The notes below the pieces were generated by a model that ran no database searches, had not been told where the DNA came from, and saw only the letters and a program-made list of their open reading frames with translations. A DNA stretch of 64,000 nt. Origin: Lelliottia amnigena. GTDB taxonomy: Bacteria; Pseudomonadota; Gammaproteobacteria; Enterobacterales; Enterobacteriaceae. The stretch spans positions 2,666,001 through 2,730,000 of the forward strand of contig LR134135.1 in the NCBI GenBank assembly GCA_900635465.1, in the 5' to 3' direction. Of this stretch, positions 1 to 11,670 are shown one piece after another. The position numbers and the translations under genes were made by a program. Within the stretch, counting starts at the first letter, position 1; each line of letters opens with the position of its first letter.

Positions 1-2
1 TG

Positions 3-59
3 GCAACGAACGCGGTCTGGGATCAACACACCCGCATTCGCTTTGCCTGTCAGCCCTAG
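3..59 (+). CDS. Possible 3' end of a truncated upstream gene
   Basis: An open frame enters from the left edge and reads 18 codons (ending ...RIRFACQP) before a TAG. It is too short to identify, and the assignment as coding rests only on its protein-like composition. Positions 60-327 hold no gene that I can recognise. Confidence 0.25.
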   Translation, partial: ATNAVWDQHTRIRFACQP

Positions 60-327
60 ACTATTAGTGAAAGTTTCTGTCGATTCACTTACCTAATCAA
101 TCAGTATGCGCAATAAAACCCTTCAAAGTGATATAGATTCGACTCATCACAGATGAATATTTTCTTCGCTCAGCTTATCTTGATGGTGCTGTTTATATAT
201 TCTTTTAAAAATCATAGTGTTAATTCAGGGGAAATCTTTGATTATGCGTAATCTTGACTGCGAGAACACTTCATGATGTTCACGTCTAAACTGGACGGGT
301 CACATTTCTATAATTACGAGGTGGAAA

Positions 328-3300
328 ATGTCAAACGATATTTTATATTTCCAAAATTATATTGAAAGTAACGTAGTACCTGAAATTATCGATGTCGATA
401 ATTATAGCACAACAGATTATGATGGAGTTCCCCTAAACCCATCACAACAGTCAGTCGTAAAATTACCCGTTGGAGCATGGCTGAAATTCAGAACAAAAAT
501 TCCCTTAGGCCGTAATTCTACGTGTATGATATATGCATCCACAACCTCAGATAATCAAAAAATAGATATCTCCATCGGAAGTATATCTAACGACCCATTA
601 TGGAGGATTACCGCAACGAAGGTGGGTGTAGAAAATTATTTTATAGACAATTACTCAAATACCATAGATTTCAACACAGAGTCTGAACAAGATGTTTATT
701 TTAACTTCCCTTCTGGGTTTTAATGGATGCCTCAATTGGTTCGTTTTTTGTCAATACTCAAATACTGAAGCAAATGAAGAAAAACTCAGGAGAATGAGTT
801 GGTTTACAGAATCTAAATTTGGACACATGATACATTGGGGAGCGTATTCTGTGCTAGCCAGGGGCGAATGGGTAATGAATACGGAAAAAATCCCCAAAGA
901 TGAATATATACAGCAAGCATGCATTCCATTCGATCCAAAAAATTACGATCCTGATTACTGGTCGGATATTATCCTTGGCGCTGGGCAAAAATACGTTACC
1001 ATAACAACAAAGCATCATGACGGCTTTGCCATGTTTAATACTAATGTGAAAGATTTCGCACCTATGATGTGGTTAATACAGCCAGCGCTCATCGGTCTGT
1101 TTTAAAGCCGTTTGCTTCTGCATGTCATTCTAAAGGAATAAAATTTTGTTGTTACTATTCGTTGCTTGACTGGGGCAACAAATGGGAAGTAGCAATAGAA
1201 AATGCTAATTCTCTTGATCCTGAAAATATTAATCCAGATGATGTAACACGTTATCTGTCAGAAATGAAAGAACATCTGAAAGAACTTATTGAAATATTCG
1301 ATCCGGTATTAATATGGTTTGATGGTGCATGGGCTGCCTTTATAAATGACGAAGTTTCCCAAGGGATTGCTAAATATCTTCATTGTCTTTCTCCTGACAT
1401 TATTATAAACGACCGTATCGGAAATGGATATGGGGATTACGCAACGCCAGAAAAGAGCATCCCTGCCGGGACAAGTACTGGTTTGTGGGAAACATGTATG
1501 ACTATTAATAATAGTTGGGGGTATAACAGTAACGATCAAAACTGGAAATCTACGCAAACTTTGCTGAATGAACTACTTGATTGTGCCAGCAAAGGTGGAA
1601 ATTTTTTACTTAATACCGGGCCAACTGCAGACGGCATTATTCCTCAACCCTGTGTTGACAGGCTTGATCAAATAGGAAAATGGTTATCTAAATGGGGACA
1701 AGCCGTTTATCAAACTCGAGCCGGCACCCTTGATGTCTCATATCAGCCGGGATGTTTTTGTACAGTGGATAAAAACAACATCCTTTATGTGACGCTAACC
1801 GAAAGAAGCCAGGATGATCAAATCAGGATAGATGCACCTCAGGTATTGCCGGTTAGATGCTACTGGCTTAATAACCCCTCCTCTTCGTTAACGTATACCA
1901 TTATTGATGGCTTGATGGTTTTCTCGTTGCTGGAAGGTCCTTCAGATGATTTAGGCATTGTTTTGGCAATGGAATTTGAAGAGCTTCCTCAGCCCAAAAA
2001 CTATCCTGATAAAGCCCTGATGAAACATGCCACTGCCAATAATGTATGGAACAATGATATAAAAGAGTATGGGCCGCAATTTATGGTTGATGGTAATGAA
2101 GCAACTCGGTGGGCCTCAAGCATAACACCGGTTATCGTTGAAGTTGATTTGGGAAGTGTTCAAACACTTACAAGAATTGGGTTCAGGCAATATGAAACGA
2201 GAATTAATCAGTTCGTTATTGATGCTTATATCGACGATGCGTGGCAGCCAGTTATTACCTCCTCTTCTCCAGCAGCTTATTATATTGGATATCTTGATAC
2301 TCCGATACGGGCAACTAAAATACGTTTAACAATTAATTCAGTATTTGATGATAACAATTCAAGTATATATACACTCTTTGCGTTGAATGCTAATGAAACA
2401 CTTCTTCCCGTTAATATACCTATTAACTTAGCAAAAGGATCGTCCGCATCAGCCACTGATGTCTGGTATGATAAAGAAGATCAGTATGGTCCATTATTCG
2501 CTATTGACGGCAACCAGACAACCCGATGGGCTGCAAACGCTAATCCACCGTTACCCATTGAACTGACGTTTAACTTTATTAGAGAAACAACATTTGACTT
2601 AGTTTTAATTTCTGAGTATTTAACGAGCCAAGAAACCATTAGCCGCATTTCAAATTTCTCTCTGGAAGTTTTCAGTGAAGAACATGGTTGGGTTGAAATA
2701 TTTAATGGTAATGATATATCAGTCCCATTTCATTACCCTATCTAACCAAGGGTGAATCAATAAAACTCATTATCAACGATGTGATAGACCAGAGTGGCCC
2801 CAGCATTTATGAATTCTCTGTATGGCAAACCGCAAGAAATCAACATGCTCCCCTTGATGATGAGGAGATTCTTGAACTGGAATCCAGGAGCTGCTTTGAA
2901 TATTTCTGGCGTGAGGCTAATTTGACCCCGGGCGCTAGCGGATATGGTCTTATTTCTGATACGACAAATTCGAGACGAGCAACCATTGCGAATACGGGGT
3001 TTGGCCTTTCGTCATTCGTCATTGCAGCCGAACGTGGATGGATTGACTTCGATTTAGCACAGCAACGTTGTCAGCTATCTTTAGTAAGTCTGTTGAATAC
3101 AGTCCCGCAAGTTAATGGTTTCTTTTACCACTTTATCGACATGGATACATTAGATACGGAGGGAAGCAATGTTTCTACCGTTGATACAATGTTAGCCCTC
3201 AACGGAATTTTAACAGCTGGGCAATATTTTGGTGGTGAATGTGGGGCACTTGCCCAGCAAATATTCGATCGTGTTAACTGGCAAAGCGCAGTGAGCCCTG

Positions 3301-4055
3301 ATGGTTATTTCACTATGTCAATCGCACCTAATGGTGACTTAAGTCCTTCTAATTGGGGTGGCTATGCTGAACAATTTTGTATGTATCCTATGGCGCTAGG
3401 TTCAACAACCTTTGCTCCCAAAGAAGGAGCATCGTTGTTTTATAATCTGGGCTTTCAGCATGGAAACTATAAAAATAATACTGATGTTATTTATGTGTTC
3501 GATGGTGCTCTATTTGCCTATCAATTTTCCCATGCATGGATTGATTTCCGTAAATGTAAAGACAGAAACGGTATAGATTGGTGGCAAAACTCAGTGAACG
3601 CTACCGAGGCAAATTATCAATTCTGTCTGGATTATCATGACATTCTTCCATCACTGGATAATTTGAATTGGGGGTTAACAGCGTGCAATGGCCCATCCGG
3701 CTATGGTGTTTATGGCGCGCCTCCATCGGGATGGAGTAATGCAAATAATGTGCATTATACAGATGGTACTGTAACGCCAAGCGGACCGCTGGGCAGTCTG
3801 CCATTCACGCCGGACAAAGTTATGGCGTCGGTCAGAGCGTGGTATAACACCCCCTCTCTCTGGACAAGTTATGGATTCTCTGAGGCCTATAACACGTCGA
3901 CAGCGTCGATATTCTACTGTCCGAAAAACTCGGGCCTCACTAAAGGTATTACAATATTGATGATTGAAAACTATCGCAGTAGGCTGATATGGGATACCTA
4001 TATGAGCCATCCGGTTTTGAAAAGAGGATTACCTGTCATATTCGATAATCCTTAA
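328..4055 (+). pseudogene. Multidomain glycoside hydrolase: CBM6-like, GH29 alpha-L-fucosidase, two discoidin domains, GH144/glucoamylase-like (three frameshifts)
   Basis: Four consecutive open frames (from 328, 692, 1069 and about 2745) read as one protein. Domain order by sequence: a CBM6-like beta-sandwich (about residues 1-140); a GH29 fucosidase (coding about 820-1980) with the HWGAYS and TKHHDGFAMF motifs and the IWFDGAW segment that carries the usual Asp nucleophile; two F5/8 type C (discoidin) domains (about 2010-2390 and 2410-2830), both with an xxDGNxxTRWA signature; and a C-terminal glycoamylase-like alpha/alpha barrel of the PF10091/GH144 type (about 2850-4040; GYGLISDTTNS, GGYAEQF, WGLTACNGPSGY). 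Frames break at about 718 (TTTT, one T too many), 1058 (one T too few) and 2741 (one base too few). The repaired length is 1242 residues. GAGGTGG precedes the ATG. No signal peptide is visible. The gene is AT-rich against its flagellar neighbours, which suggests acquisition by transfer. The substrate is unknown; fucosylated glycans are the natural guess. Confidence 0.75.
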
Positions 4056-4066
4056 TCGTAAGGCAA

Positions 4067-4113
4067 TGCGACGCTATTTAAGTGTGTCCTAAAACATAGA
4101 CGGTAGCGTCGCA
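4067..4113. repeat. Inverted repeat, possible terminator of the glycosidase gene
   Basis: TGCGACGCTA (4067-4076) is repeated exactly inverted as TAGCGTCGCA (4104-4113), followed by GCTTTT. The 27-base loop is long for a terminator, so the role is uncertain. The rest of the 4056-4572 gap shows no gene. Confidence 0.35.
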
Positions 4114-4572
4114 GCTTTTCCGGAGAAACACAGTCTGCTTTTAGCTTTTTTTTATACTCGTGGCGGTAAAGCTAAGGCAGTTTGGCAGAAGTGACATACA
4201 TCCATGCACTTTCGTGTTCTACCTACAGATAGCAACAGGAAATAGTGTGGCTACACCGTAAATGTTGATGAATAAGAGAAGTAATAAATAGGAGATGGGA
4301 AACGACAATGCGGCGCGCCGGATTTGCTATCGCAAAGTAAATCTCGCCAGGCATGCTGTTGATTAACGGCTGGAGCAAGCCTAACGTTCACCGCTAAGCA
4401 AATGGGGCGCTCTGACGTTCTGAGGATTTACCGCATATACAGTTCATGGATGGCCGAAAGCAATCAAGAACAAGGGATCATCTTGCACAAGAAATGATCC
4501 GAGTTTCCCCACCCATGCCCCACGCCGTGAGATCATGTCCTACTAAGTGATTTTTTCAGTAGGTTAACTGAC

Positions 4573-4887
4573 CTACACCTGCATCGACATCATTTCTTGA
4601 TACGCCGTGACCAGCTTATTTCGTACCTGAATGCCCATCTGTAAAGAGACAGACGATTTCTGCAAATCGGTCATCACGTCGTTCAACGCCACGCCAGGTT
4701 CGCCGAGAGTGAACTTCTCCGCCTGCGTACGCGCAGCGTTTTGCGTATCGCTGATGCGATCGAGCGCGGCGTGAAGTTGTCCTGCAAAGCTGATTTCCGG
4801 CTGTGTGTCCGCCACGCTCGTATTACGGGCCGTCATCGCCGTTGCCTGCAACTGACTGATCACCCCTTCAATGCCCTGTATTGCCAT
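4573..4887 (-). CDS. fliE: Flagellar hook-basal body protein FliE
   Basis: This 104-residue protein matches FliE in length and in its ends ([14 protein letters not shown] at the start, ending MSMQV). FliE joins the MS ring to the proximal rod and is the first substrate of the flagellar export apparatus. The gene is divergent from fliF, and the shared intergenic region contains an FlhDC box, the standard class II arrangement. No anomalies. Confidence 0.96.
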   Translation of the reverse strand: MAIQGIEGVISQLQATAMTARNTSVADTQPEISFAGQLHAALDRISDTQNAARTQAEKFTLGEPGVALNDVMTDLQKSSVSLQMGIQVRNKLVTAYQEMMSMQV

Positions 4888-4944
4888 GACTCTCCCCTGG
4901 ATGGTTTTTTATCAGCGGCAAGACTAGCACCTTGTCAATGAGAT

Positions 4945-4988
4945 AATGCCGCTAAATAGCGTTAAAAAAACGGGTTATTTGACGCATA
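4945..4988. promoter_or_regulatory. FlhD4C2 binding box between fliE and fliF
   Basis: AATGCCGCTAAATAGCG (4945-4961) fits the first half of the FlhDC consensus (AAYGSN2-3AAATARCG). After 10-12 bases, GTTATTTGACGCAT (from about 4974) fits the inverted second half (TATTT then GCRTT). Its position between divergent class II flagellar operons is the expected one. Confidence 0.85.
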
Positions 4989-5115
4989 GAAAATCTCAAT
5001 TCATCAAATAATGGCGGGGCCATAAATATGGGCCTTTTGTCGTGTTTGCCGACCCGGGAGTCATTTTGTTTCTTTACACAAATAACGTAATCCACATTGA
5101 GCCGCGAGGTGCGCT

Positions 5116-6813
5116 ATGACTGCAACAGCAGCAACGGCATCGCAAAATAAATCGCTCGAGTGGATGAACCGCCTGCGTGCGAACCCTAAAATCCCATTGA
5201 TCGTGGCTGGTGCCGCGGCTATTGCGATTCTCGTTGCGATGGTCTTGTGGGCGAAAAGCCCCGACTACCGCACCTTGTATAGCAACGTGTCCGATCAGGA
5301 TGGCGGGGCTATCGTCACGCAGCTAACCCAATTGAATATTCCTTATCGTTTCGCTGATAACGGCGGCGCGATTGAAGTCCCAGCCGATAAAGTTCACGAA
5401 CTGCGTTTACGTCTTGCCCAGCAAGGCCTGCCGAAAGGCGGTGCGGTCGGGTTTGAACTGCTGGATCAGGAAAAGTTCGGTATCAGCCAGTTTAGCGAGC
5501 AGATCAACTACCAGCGTGCGCTGGAAGGTGAACTGGCGCGCACCATTGAAACGCTGGGTCCGGTTAAAACCGCTCGCGTCCATTTGGCGATGCCAAAACC
5601 GTCTCTCTTCGTGCGCGAGCAGAAGAATCCATCCGCATCGGTGACCGTTACTCTCGAACCGGGCCGCGCGTTGGATGAAGGGCAAATCAGCGCGGTGACC
5701 CACCTGGTCTCCAGCGCCGTTGCCGGTTTACCAACAGGCAACGTGACCGTCGTCGACCAGAGCGGTCATCTGCTGACGCAATCCAACACCAGCAGTCGCG
5801 ACCTCAACGACGCGCAGCTGAAATATGCCAACGATGTTGAAGGCCGCATTCAGCGCCGCATCGAAGCGATCCTTGGCCCTATCGTGGGCAGCGGCAACAT
5901 TCATGCGCAGGTTACCGCGCAAATCAACTTTGACAATAAAGAGCAGACGGAAGAGCAGTACAGCCCGAACGGCGATGCCGCTCAGGCCGTGATGCGTTCA
6001 CGTCAGTTGAACACCACCGAACAGATTGGCGGCCAGAATCCTGGCGGCGTGCCGGGCGCACTCTCTAATCAGCCTGCGCCGGCCAACAACGCACCGATCT
6101 CGACACCGCCTGCTAACCAGCAGAACGGACAACAAAACGGTCAGCAGAATAATCAGCAACAGCAGACTACGTCGACGGCAGCCAACGCGGGCCCACGCAA
6201 TAGCAGCCGTAACGAAACGACTAACTACGAAGTTGACCGTACGATTCGCCACACCAAGATGAACGTTGGCGATGTCCAGCGCCTGTCGGTAGCGGTCGTC
6301 GTGAACTATAAAACGCTCCCGGACGGTAAGCCTCTGCCGCTGACCACCGATCAGATGAAACAGATTGAAGACCTGACCCGCGAGGCGATGGGCTTTACCG
6401 AAAAACGCGGTGACTCACTTAACGTCGTGAACTCGCCGTTCACTGCGACTGACGAGACCGGTGGTGAACTGCCGTTCTGGCAACAGCAGTCGTTTATCGA
6501 ACAGATGATGTCCGCTGGCCGCTGGCTGTTGGTTCTGATTGTGGCATGGCTGCTGTGGCGTAAAGCGATTCGTCCGCAGCTCACCCGTCGCGCTGAGGAA
6601 GCCAAAGCCGCGCAAGAAATGATGAATGCGCGTCAGGATATAGAAGAAGCCGTGGAAGTTCGCCTGAGTAAAGACGAACAGACGCAGCAACGCCGTGTGA
6701 ATCAGCGCCTGGGCGCTGAGGTGATGAGCCAGCGCATTCGCGAAATGTCAGACAACGATCCGCGCGTCGTCGCGCTGGTCATCCGCCAGTGGATGAGTAA
6801 CGACCATGAGTAA
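5116..6813 (+). CDS. fliF: Flagellar MS-ring protein FliF
   Basis: 565 residues, the usual length. The protein has an N-terminal membrane helix (about residues 28-46), a periplasmic ring-building region, a low-complexity Gln/Asn-rich linker (about residues 330-360), a second membrane helix (about 455-475) and a cytoplasmic tail that binds FliG. It forms the MS ring, the base on which rotor and export gate assemble. First gene of the fliFGHIJK run, overlapping fliG by 8 bases. Confidence 0.97.
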   Translation: MTATAATASQNKSLEWMNRLRANPKIPLIVAGAAAIAILVAMVLWAKSPDYRTLYSNVSDQDGGAIVTQLTQLNIPYRFADNGGAIEVPADKVHELRLRLAQQGLPKGGAVGFELLDQEKFGISQFSEQINYQRALEGELARTIETLGPVKTARVHLAMPKPSLFVREQKNPSASVTVTLEPGRALDEGQISAVTHLVSSAVAGLPTGNVTVVDQSGHLLTQSNTSSRDLNDAQLKYANDVEGRIQRRIEAILGPIVGSGNIHAQVTAQINFDNKEQTEEQYSPNGDAAQAVMRSRQLNTTEQIGGQNPGGVPGALSNQPAPANNAPISTPPANQQNGQQNGQQNNQQQQTTSTAANAGPRNSSRNETTNYEVDRTIRHTKMNVGDVQRLSVAVVVNYKTLPDGKPLPLTTDQMKQIEDLTREAMGFTEKRGDSLNVVNSPFTATDETGGELPFWQQQSFIEQMMSAGRWLLVLIVAWLLWRKAIRPQLTRRAEEAKAAQEMMNARQDIEEAVEVRLSKDEQTQQRRVNQRLGAEVMSQRIREMSDNDPRVVALVIRQWMSNDHE

Positions 6814-7807
6814 TACTACGCTTTCAGGAACAGATAAAAGCGTCATCCTGCTGATGACCATCGGTGAAGATCGTGCGGCAGAGGTGTTTAAACACCTCTC
6901 CGACCGCGAAGTCCAGACGCTGAGCCAGGCCATGGCTAACGTGCGTCAGATTTCGAATTCACAGTTGACCGACGTGCTGGCCGAGTTTGAGCGTGAAGCT
7001 GAGCAGTTTGCAGCGCTTAACGTCAATGCCAACGAATACCTGCGTACGGTTCTGGTGAAAGCCCTGGGCGAAGAGCGTGCTTCCAGCCTGCTGGAGGATA
7101 TTCTCGAAACGCGCGATACCGCCAGCGGTATCGAAACGCTTAACTTTATGGAACCGCAGAGTGCCGCCGACCTTATTCGCGACGAGCACCCGCAGATCAT
7201 CGCCACCATCCTTGTGCACCTCAAACGTGCGCAGGCGGCCGATATTCTGGCGCTGTTCGACGAACGTCTGCGTCACGATGTGATGCTGCGTATCGCCACC
7301 TTCGGCGGTGTCCAGCCAGCGGCGCTGGCGGAGCTGACCGAAGTGCTCAACAGCCTGCTCGATGGTCAAAACCTCAAGCGCAGCAAAATGGGCGGCGTGA
7401 GAACGGCGGCAGAAATTATCAACCTGATGAAAACGCAGCAGGAAGAGGCGGTTATGTCCGCTGTTCGCGAATTCGACGGCGAGCTGGCGCAGAAAATTAT
7501 CGACGAGATGTTCCTGTTCGAAAACCTGGTCGAAGTCGACGATCGCAGCGTCCAGCGCCTGCTTCAGGAAGTGGACTCCGAATCCCTGCTTATCGCACTC
7601 AAAGGCGCCGAGCAGCCGTTGCGCGAGAAATTCCTGCGCAACATGTCTCAGCGTGCGGCGGATATCCTGCGCGACGACCTTGCCAACCGTGGCCCGGTTC
7701 GTCTGTCTCAGGTGGAAAACGAACAGAAAGCGATCCTGCTTATTGTTCGTCGTCTGGCAGAGACCGGCGAGATGGTGATTGGCGGCGGAGACGACGCATA
7801 TGTCTAA
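6806..7807 (+). CDS. fliG: Flagellar motor switch protein FliG
   Basis: 333 residues. The N-terminus ([20 protein letters not shown]) and the C-terminal torque helix region with its charged residues ([22 protein letters not shown]) identify FliG, which couples stator force to the rotor and binds FliF and FliM. The ATG at 6806 lies inside the end of fliF. The stop overlaps the start of fliH, which suggests translational coupling. Confidence 0.97.
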   Translation: MSNTTLSGTDKSVILLMTIGEDRAAEVFKHLSDREVQTLSQAMANVRQISNSQLTDVLAEFEREAEQFAALNVNANEYLRTVLVKALGEERASSLLEDILETRDTASGIETLNFMEPQSAADLIRDEHPQIIATILVHLKRAQAADILALFDERLRHDVMLRIATFGGVQPAALAELTEVLNSLLDGQNLKRSKMGGVRTAAEIINLMKTQQEEAVMSAVREFDGELAQKIIDEMFLFENLVEVDDRSVQRLLQEVDSESLLIALKGAEQPLREKFLRNMSQRAADILRDDLANRGPVRLSQVENEQKAILLIVRRLAETGEMVIGGGDDAYV

Positions 7808-8510
7808 TGAGCTGCCGTGGAAGCGCTGGACGCCAGACGACCTTGCGCCTCCTGTCACAGAATTTATGCCTGCGATGGTCGCTCTGAGCGACGAAGACAG
7901 TGACGCTGAAGAACAACCGGAGCTGACGGAAGAAGAGCAGCGCGTTCAGATGCTGGCACAACTGCAAATGCAAGCGCATGAGCAGGGTTACACCTCAGGT
8001 ATGAATGAAGGCCGCCAGAAAGGACACGAGCAAGGTTATCAGGAAGGCCTGGCAAAAGGCCTTGAACAAGGTCTGGAGCAGTCGCGTCAGCAGCAAGCGC
8101 CGATCAACGCCCGCATGCAGCAATTAGTCAGTGAATTTCAAAATACCCTGGACGCGCTGGATAGCGTCATTGCCTCGCGTCTGATGCAAATGGCGCTGGA
8201 AGCTGCGCGTCAGGTGATTGGTCATACGCCTCCGGTAGACAATTCGTCGCTGATCAAACAGATTCAGGGATTACTCCAGCAGGAACCGTTATTCAGCGGT
8301 AAACCTCAGCTGCGCGTTCATCCCGACGATTTACAGCGCGTCGAAGAGATGCTTGGCGCCACGCTTAGCCTGCACGGCTGGCGTCTGCGTGGCGATCCGG
8401 CGTTGCATCATGGCGGTTGTAAAGTCTCCGCTGATGAAGGCGATCTGGATGCGAGCGTGGCGACGCGCTGGCAGGAACTTTGCCGTCTGGCTGCACCGGG
8501 AGTGATCTGA
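7800..8510 (+). CDS. fliH: Flagellar export ATPase regulator FliH
   Basis: 236 residues from the ATG at 7800 ([18 protein letters not shown]), chosen because it aligns with the E. coli start; an upstream start at 7779 would add seven residues. Gly-containing heptads ([29 protein letters not shown]) are the FliH GxxxG repeats. The C-terminal domain ([14 protein letters not shown]) is conserved. FliH dimers bind and restrain FliI in the cytoplasm. Confidence 0.95.
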   Translation: MSNELPWKRWTPDDLAPPVTEFMPAMVALSDEDSDAEEQPELTEEEQRVQMLAQLQMQAHEQGYTSGMNEGRQKGHEQGYQEGLAKGLEQGLEQSRQQQAPINARMQQLVSEFQNTLDALDSVIASRLMQMALEAARQVIGHTPPVDNSSLIKQIQGLLQQEPLFSGKPQLRVHPDDLQRVEEMLGATLSLHGWRLRGDPALHHGGCKVSADEGDLDASVATRWQELCRLAAPGVI

Positions 8511-9880
8511 TGACAGCCCGACTCACGCGTTGGTTGAACACGCTCGATAACTTCGAAACGAAAATGGCGCAGCTGCCTTCCGTGCGTCGTTATGGTCGTC
8601 TGACCCGCGCAACCGGCCTGGTGCTGGAAGCCACAGGCTTGCAGCTCCCGCTCGGTGCAACCTGCGTGATTGAGCGTCAGGATGGTAACGACACGCAAGA
8701 AGTCGAAAGTGAAGTCGTTGGCTTTAACGGCCAACGCCTGTTTTTGATGCCGCTGGAAGAAGTCGAAGGCATTTTGCCCGGCGCGCGCGTTTACGCCAAA
8801 AATAATTCCGGTGACGGGCTGCACAGCGGCAAGCAATTGCCACTCGGTCCGGCGCTGTTAGGCCGTGTACTGGATGGCGCAGGCAAACCGCTTGATGGCC
8901 TGCCCTCCCCTGATACCACCGAAACCGGCGCGCTGATCACCCAGCCCGTTAACCCGCTGCAACGTACAGCAATCGAACATGTGCTTGATACGGGCGTCCG
9001 TCCGATCAACGCCCTGCTGACCGTGGGTCGTGGGCAGCGTATGGGTCTGTTTGCCGGGTCGGGTGTCGGTAAATCCGTCCTTCTCGGCATGATGGCGCGT
9101 TACACCCAGGCGGACGTGATCGTCGTGGGCCTGATTGGCGAACGTGGTCGTGAAGTTAAAGACTTTATCGAGAACATTCTCGGTGCGGAAGGCCGCGCAC
9201 GCTCCGTGGTGATCGCCGCGCCAGCGGACGTTTCTCCGCTGCTGCGTATGCAGGGCGCGGCGTACGCCACACGCATTGCAGAAGATTTTCGCGACCGCGG
9301 TCAACACGTGCTGCTGATTATGGATTCCCTGACGCGTTATGCGATGGCTCAGCGTGAAATTGCGCTCGCCATCGGTGAACCACCGGCGACCAAAGGCTAT
9401 CCGCCGTCAGTCTTTGCCAAACTTCCGGCGCTGGTTGAGCGTGCGGGTAACGGGATTACCGGTGGCGGTTCCGTAACCGCGTTTTATACGGTACTGACCG
9501 AAGGCGATGACCAGCAGGACCCGATTGCTGACTCCGCGCGCGCGATACTTGACGGCCACATTGTGCTGTCGCGTCGACTCGCGGAAGCCGGTCACTATCC
9601 GGCGATTGATATTGAAGCCTCAATCAGCCGTGCCATGACCTCGCTTATCTCTGAAAAGCACTACGCCCGCGTGCGTAACTTTAAACAACTCCTTTCAAGT
9701 TTCCAGCGTAACCGAGACCTGGTGAGCGTGGGCGCGTATGCCAAAGGCAGCGATCCGATGCTCGACAAGGCCATTGCCGTTTGGCCGCAGCTGGAAGCTT
9801 TCTTGCAACAAGGTATTTTTGAACGTGCCGACTGGGAAGACTCAACGCAAGCGTTAGAGCTTATTTTCCCGCAGGTGTAA
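8510..9880 (+). CDS. fliI: Flagellum-specific ATPase FliI
   Basis: 456 residues from ATG 8510, which overlaps the fliH stop as TGATG. Walker A is [11 protein letters not shown] (about 9047-9080), Walker B lies in [18 protein letters not shown], and an FGERGREV-type loop ([10 protein letters not shown]) is present. FliI is the F1-beta-like hexameric ATPase that energises loading of flagellar export substrates. Confidence 0.97.
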   Translation: MTARLTRWLNTLDNFETKMAQLPSVRRYGRLTRATGLVLEATGLQLPLGATCVIERQDGNDTQEVESEVVGFNGQRLFLMPLEEVEGILPGARVYAKNNSGDGLHSGKQLPLGPALLGRVLDGAGKPLDGLPSPDTTETGALITQPVNPLQRTAIEHVLDTGVRPINALLTVGRGQRMGLFAGSGVGKSVLLGMMARYTQADVIVVGLIGERGREVKDFIENILGAEGRARSVVIAAPADVSPLLRMQGAAYATRIAEDFRDRGQHVLLIMDSLTRYAMAQREIALAIGEPPATKGYPPSVFAKLPALVERAGNGITGGGSVTAFYTVLTEGDDQQDPIADSARAILDGHIVLSRRLAEAGHYPAIDIEASISRAMTSLISEKHYARVRNFKQLLSSFQRNRDLVSVGAYAKGSDPMLDKAIAVWPQLEAFLQQGIFERADWEDSTQALELIFPQV

Positions 9881-9901
9881 TAAAGGTGGAGGGCGGAGAT
9901 T

Positions 9902-10345
9902 ATGGCGCAACATGGCGCATTAGCTACGCTGAAAGATCTGGCTGAAAAAGAAGTGGACGATGCCGCATTACAACTTGGTGCGATGCGGCGGGGCTGTCAG
10001 CAGGCCGAAGAACAGTTATCGATGCTGATCGATTATCAGCACGAATACCGTACCAACCTGAATACCGATATGACACAGGGCATTGGCAGTCAGCGCTGGA
10101 TTAACTATCAACAGTTTATTCTGACGCTGGAAAAAGCGATTGAACAGCATCGCCAACAGCTTACCCAGTGGAACCAAAAAGTGGAAAAGGCGCTTGATTT
10201 CTGGCGTGAGAAGAAGCAGCGGCTTCAGGCCTGGACAACGTTACAGGACCGACAGAGCGCTGCGACACTGCTTGCCGAGAACCGGCTTGATCAGAAAAAA
10301 ATGGATGAGTTTGCCCAGCGCGCATCAATGAGGAAATCTGAATGA
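9902..10345 (+). CDS. fliJ: Flagellar export chaperone FliJ
   Basis: 147 residues, mostly a coiled coil rich in Gln, Glu and Lys, as in FliJ, the stalk inserted in the FliI ring. Preceded by GGTGGAGGGCGGAG. Its stop overlaps the fliK start (ATGA-type overlap). Confidence 0.95.
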   Translation: MAQHGALATLKDLAEKEVDDAALQLGAMRRGCQQAEEQLSMLIDYQHEYRTNLNTDMTQGIGSQRWINYQQFILTLEKAIEQHRQQLTQWNQKVEKALDFWREKKQRLQAWTTLQDRQSAATLLAENRLDQKKMDEFAQRASMRKSE

Positions 10346-11565
10346 TCACACTGCAACAACTGCTGATGACCGACAGCGACCTGCCTGGCGGTACGCAGAC
10401 GGGTAAAGGCGCGGATGGCGCGCAAGATTTTCTCTCTCTGCTGGCAGGTGCATTAACCGACGCCGCAGGTCAGGGAAAAGACGCGCCGTTGACGTTGGCC
10501 GATCTTAAAGCGGCTGGCGGCAAACTGTCGAAAGCGGCCTTATTACAGGACGGCGATAGCGCCATCCCGAGCAAACTCGCCTCTCTGCTGGCGCGTCAGG
10601 ATCTGTTCAAAACCGACGAAGCGGCGCAAGCAGCCACGGCAGAAACGACTCTCCAGAGTCTGGTTTCCGGCCTGTTGCCTGCGACGCACAGCGATGCGTT
10701 GAAAACGCTTGTGGCTGACGCACAAAAAGAAGACAGCAAAAGCGATCTGAGCGAAGAAGATTTGGCCGGGTTAAGCGCGTTAATGGCGATGCTTCCGCAT
10801 CAGCAAACCGCGACGGCGCGGGCTACGCCAGCTAACGACGTGAACGCGGTCACCACGCAGGCGGCACTCTCACAGCCAGGCGTTGGCCGTCAGGCGGCAC
10901 TGAATGATGATGGGTCTACCCTCGGCAAAACCAAAGCGCAGACCACTGATGTGGACAGCAAGCTGCTCGCCAGCGCGCAGTTGACGCCGGTTGCCGCCGC
11001 CGCGGTTGAAAAGCATGAAGCCGCAAGTGCGTTCTCGTCCGCGTCACCTTCTGCATCTCTCGCACCGATCATGGCAAACGTCACAACGCCCCCGGCCGCC
11101 ACGAATGTCGCCTCCGCGCCATTACTGAGCCAGCCGCTGGGCACGCATGAGTGGCAACAGGCGATCAGCCAACACGTGACGCTGTTCACTAAGCAGGGAC
11201 AGCAGAGCGCAGAGCTGCGTTTACATCCTGAAGATTTGGGTCAAGTTCAAATCTCTATTAAAATGGATGATAACCAGGCTCAATTGCAGATGATTTCTGC
11301 CAACGGTCACGTGCGCTCTGCACTGGAAGCGGCACTCCCAATGCTGCGCACGCAGCTTGCAGAAAACGGCATTCAGTTATCGCAAAGCACCATCAGCAGT
11401 GACAGCTCTGCGAACCAGCAGCAGTCGTCTTTCCAGCAGCAACAGCATGCTTCTCGTTCCGGCCAACAGGGCGAAATGGGCGATGAAAATGATGAATTGC
11501 TGATCACGCCTGCGGCATTACAGTCTGCAGCTCGCGGAAATGGCGCGGTAGACATCTTTGCCTAA
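10342..11565 (+). CDS. fliK: Flagellar hook-length control protein FliK
   Basis: 407 residues with a long Ala/Thr/Ser/Pro-rich variable middle and the conserved C-terminal Flg_hook domain ([19 protein letters not shown], then [16 protein letters not shown]), followed by a Gln/Ser-rich tail. FliK is exported as a molecular ruler and switches export specificity from hook to filament. Last gene of the fliF run. Confidence 0.95.
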   Translation: MITLQQLLMTDSDLPGGTQTGKGADGAQDFLSLLAGALTDAAGQGKDAPLTLADLKAAGGKLSKAALLQDGDSAIPSKLASLLARQDLFKTDEAAQAATAETTLQSLVSGLLPATHSDALKTLVADAQKEDSKSDLSEEDLAGLSALMAMLPHQQTATARATPANDVNAVTTQAALSQPGVGRQAALNDDGSTLGKTKAQTTDVDSKLLASAQLTPVAAAAVEKHEAASAFSSASPSASLAPIMANVTTPPAATNVASAPLLSQPLGTHEWQQAISQHVTLFTKQGQQSAELRLHPEDLGQVQISIKMDDNQAQLQMISANGHVRSALEAALPMLRTQLAENGIQLSQSTISSDSSANQQQSSFQQQQHASRSGQQGEMGDENDELLITPAALQSAARGNGAVDIFA

Positions 11566-11579
11566 ACGCCAGAGGTAAC

Positions 11580-11634
11580 GTGATTATCTTCGTTTGTTCC
11601 ACGCTTTGACCAAAGCAGAACACGGGATAATCAC
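11580..11634. repeat. Long imperfect hairpin between fliK and fliL
   Basis: GTGATTATC (11580-11588) pairs exactly with GATAATCAC (11626-11634). Inside it, GTTC pairs with GAAC and GCTTT with AAAGC around a GACC loop, giving a nested stem-loop of 55 bases. There is no T-run, so it is not a standard terminator. It lies where the fliL operon promoter is expected. Confidence 0.5.
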
Positions 11635-11670
11635 TCTATTAGCTGTACCGAAACAGGAAGCACGTAACCG

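Noticed and set aside
6959..7858. A 299-residue open frame on the minus strand opposite fliG
   Set aside because: It is the antisense shadow of a GC-rich conserved gene; the protein has no family features.
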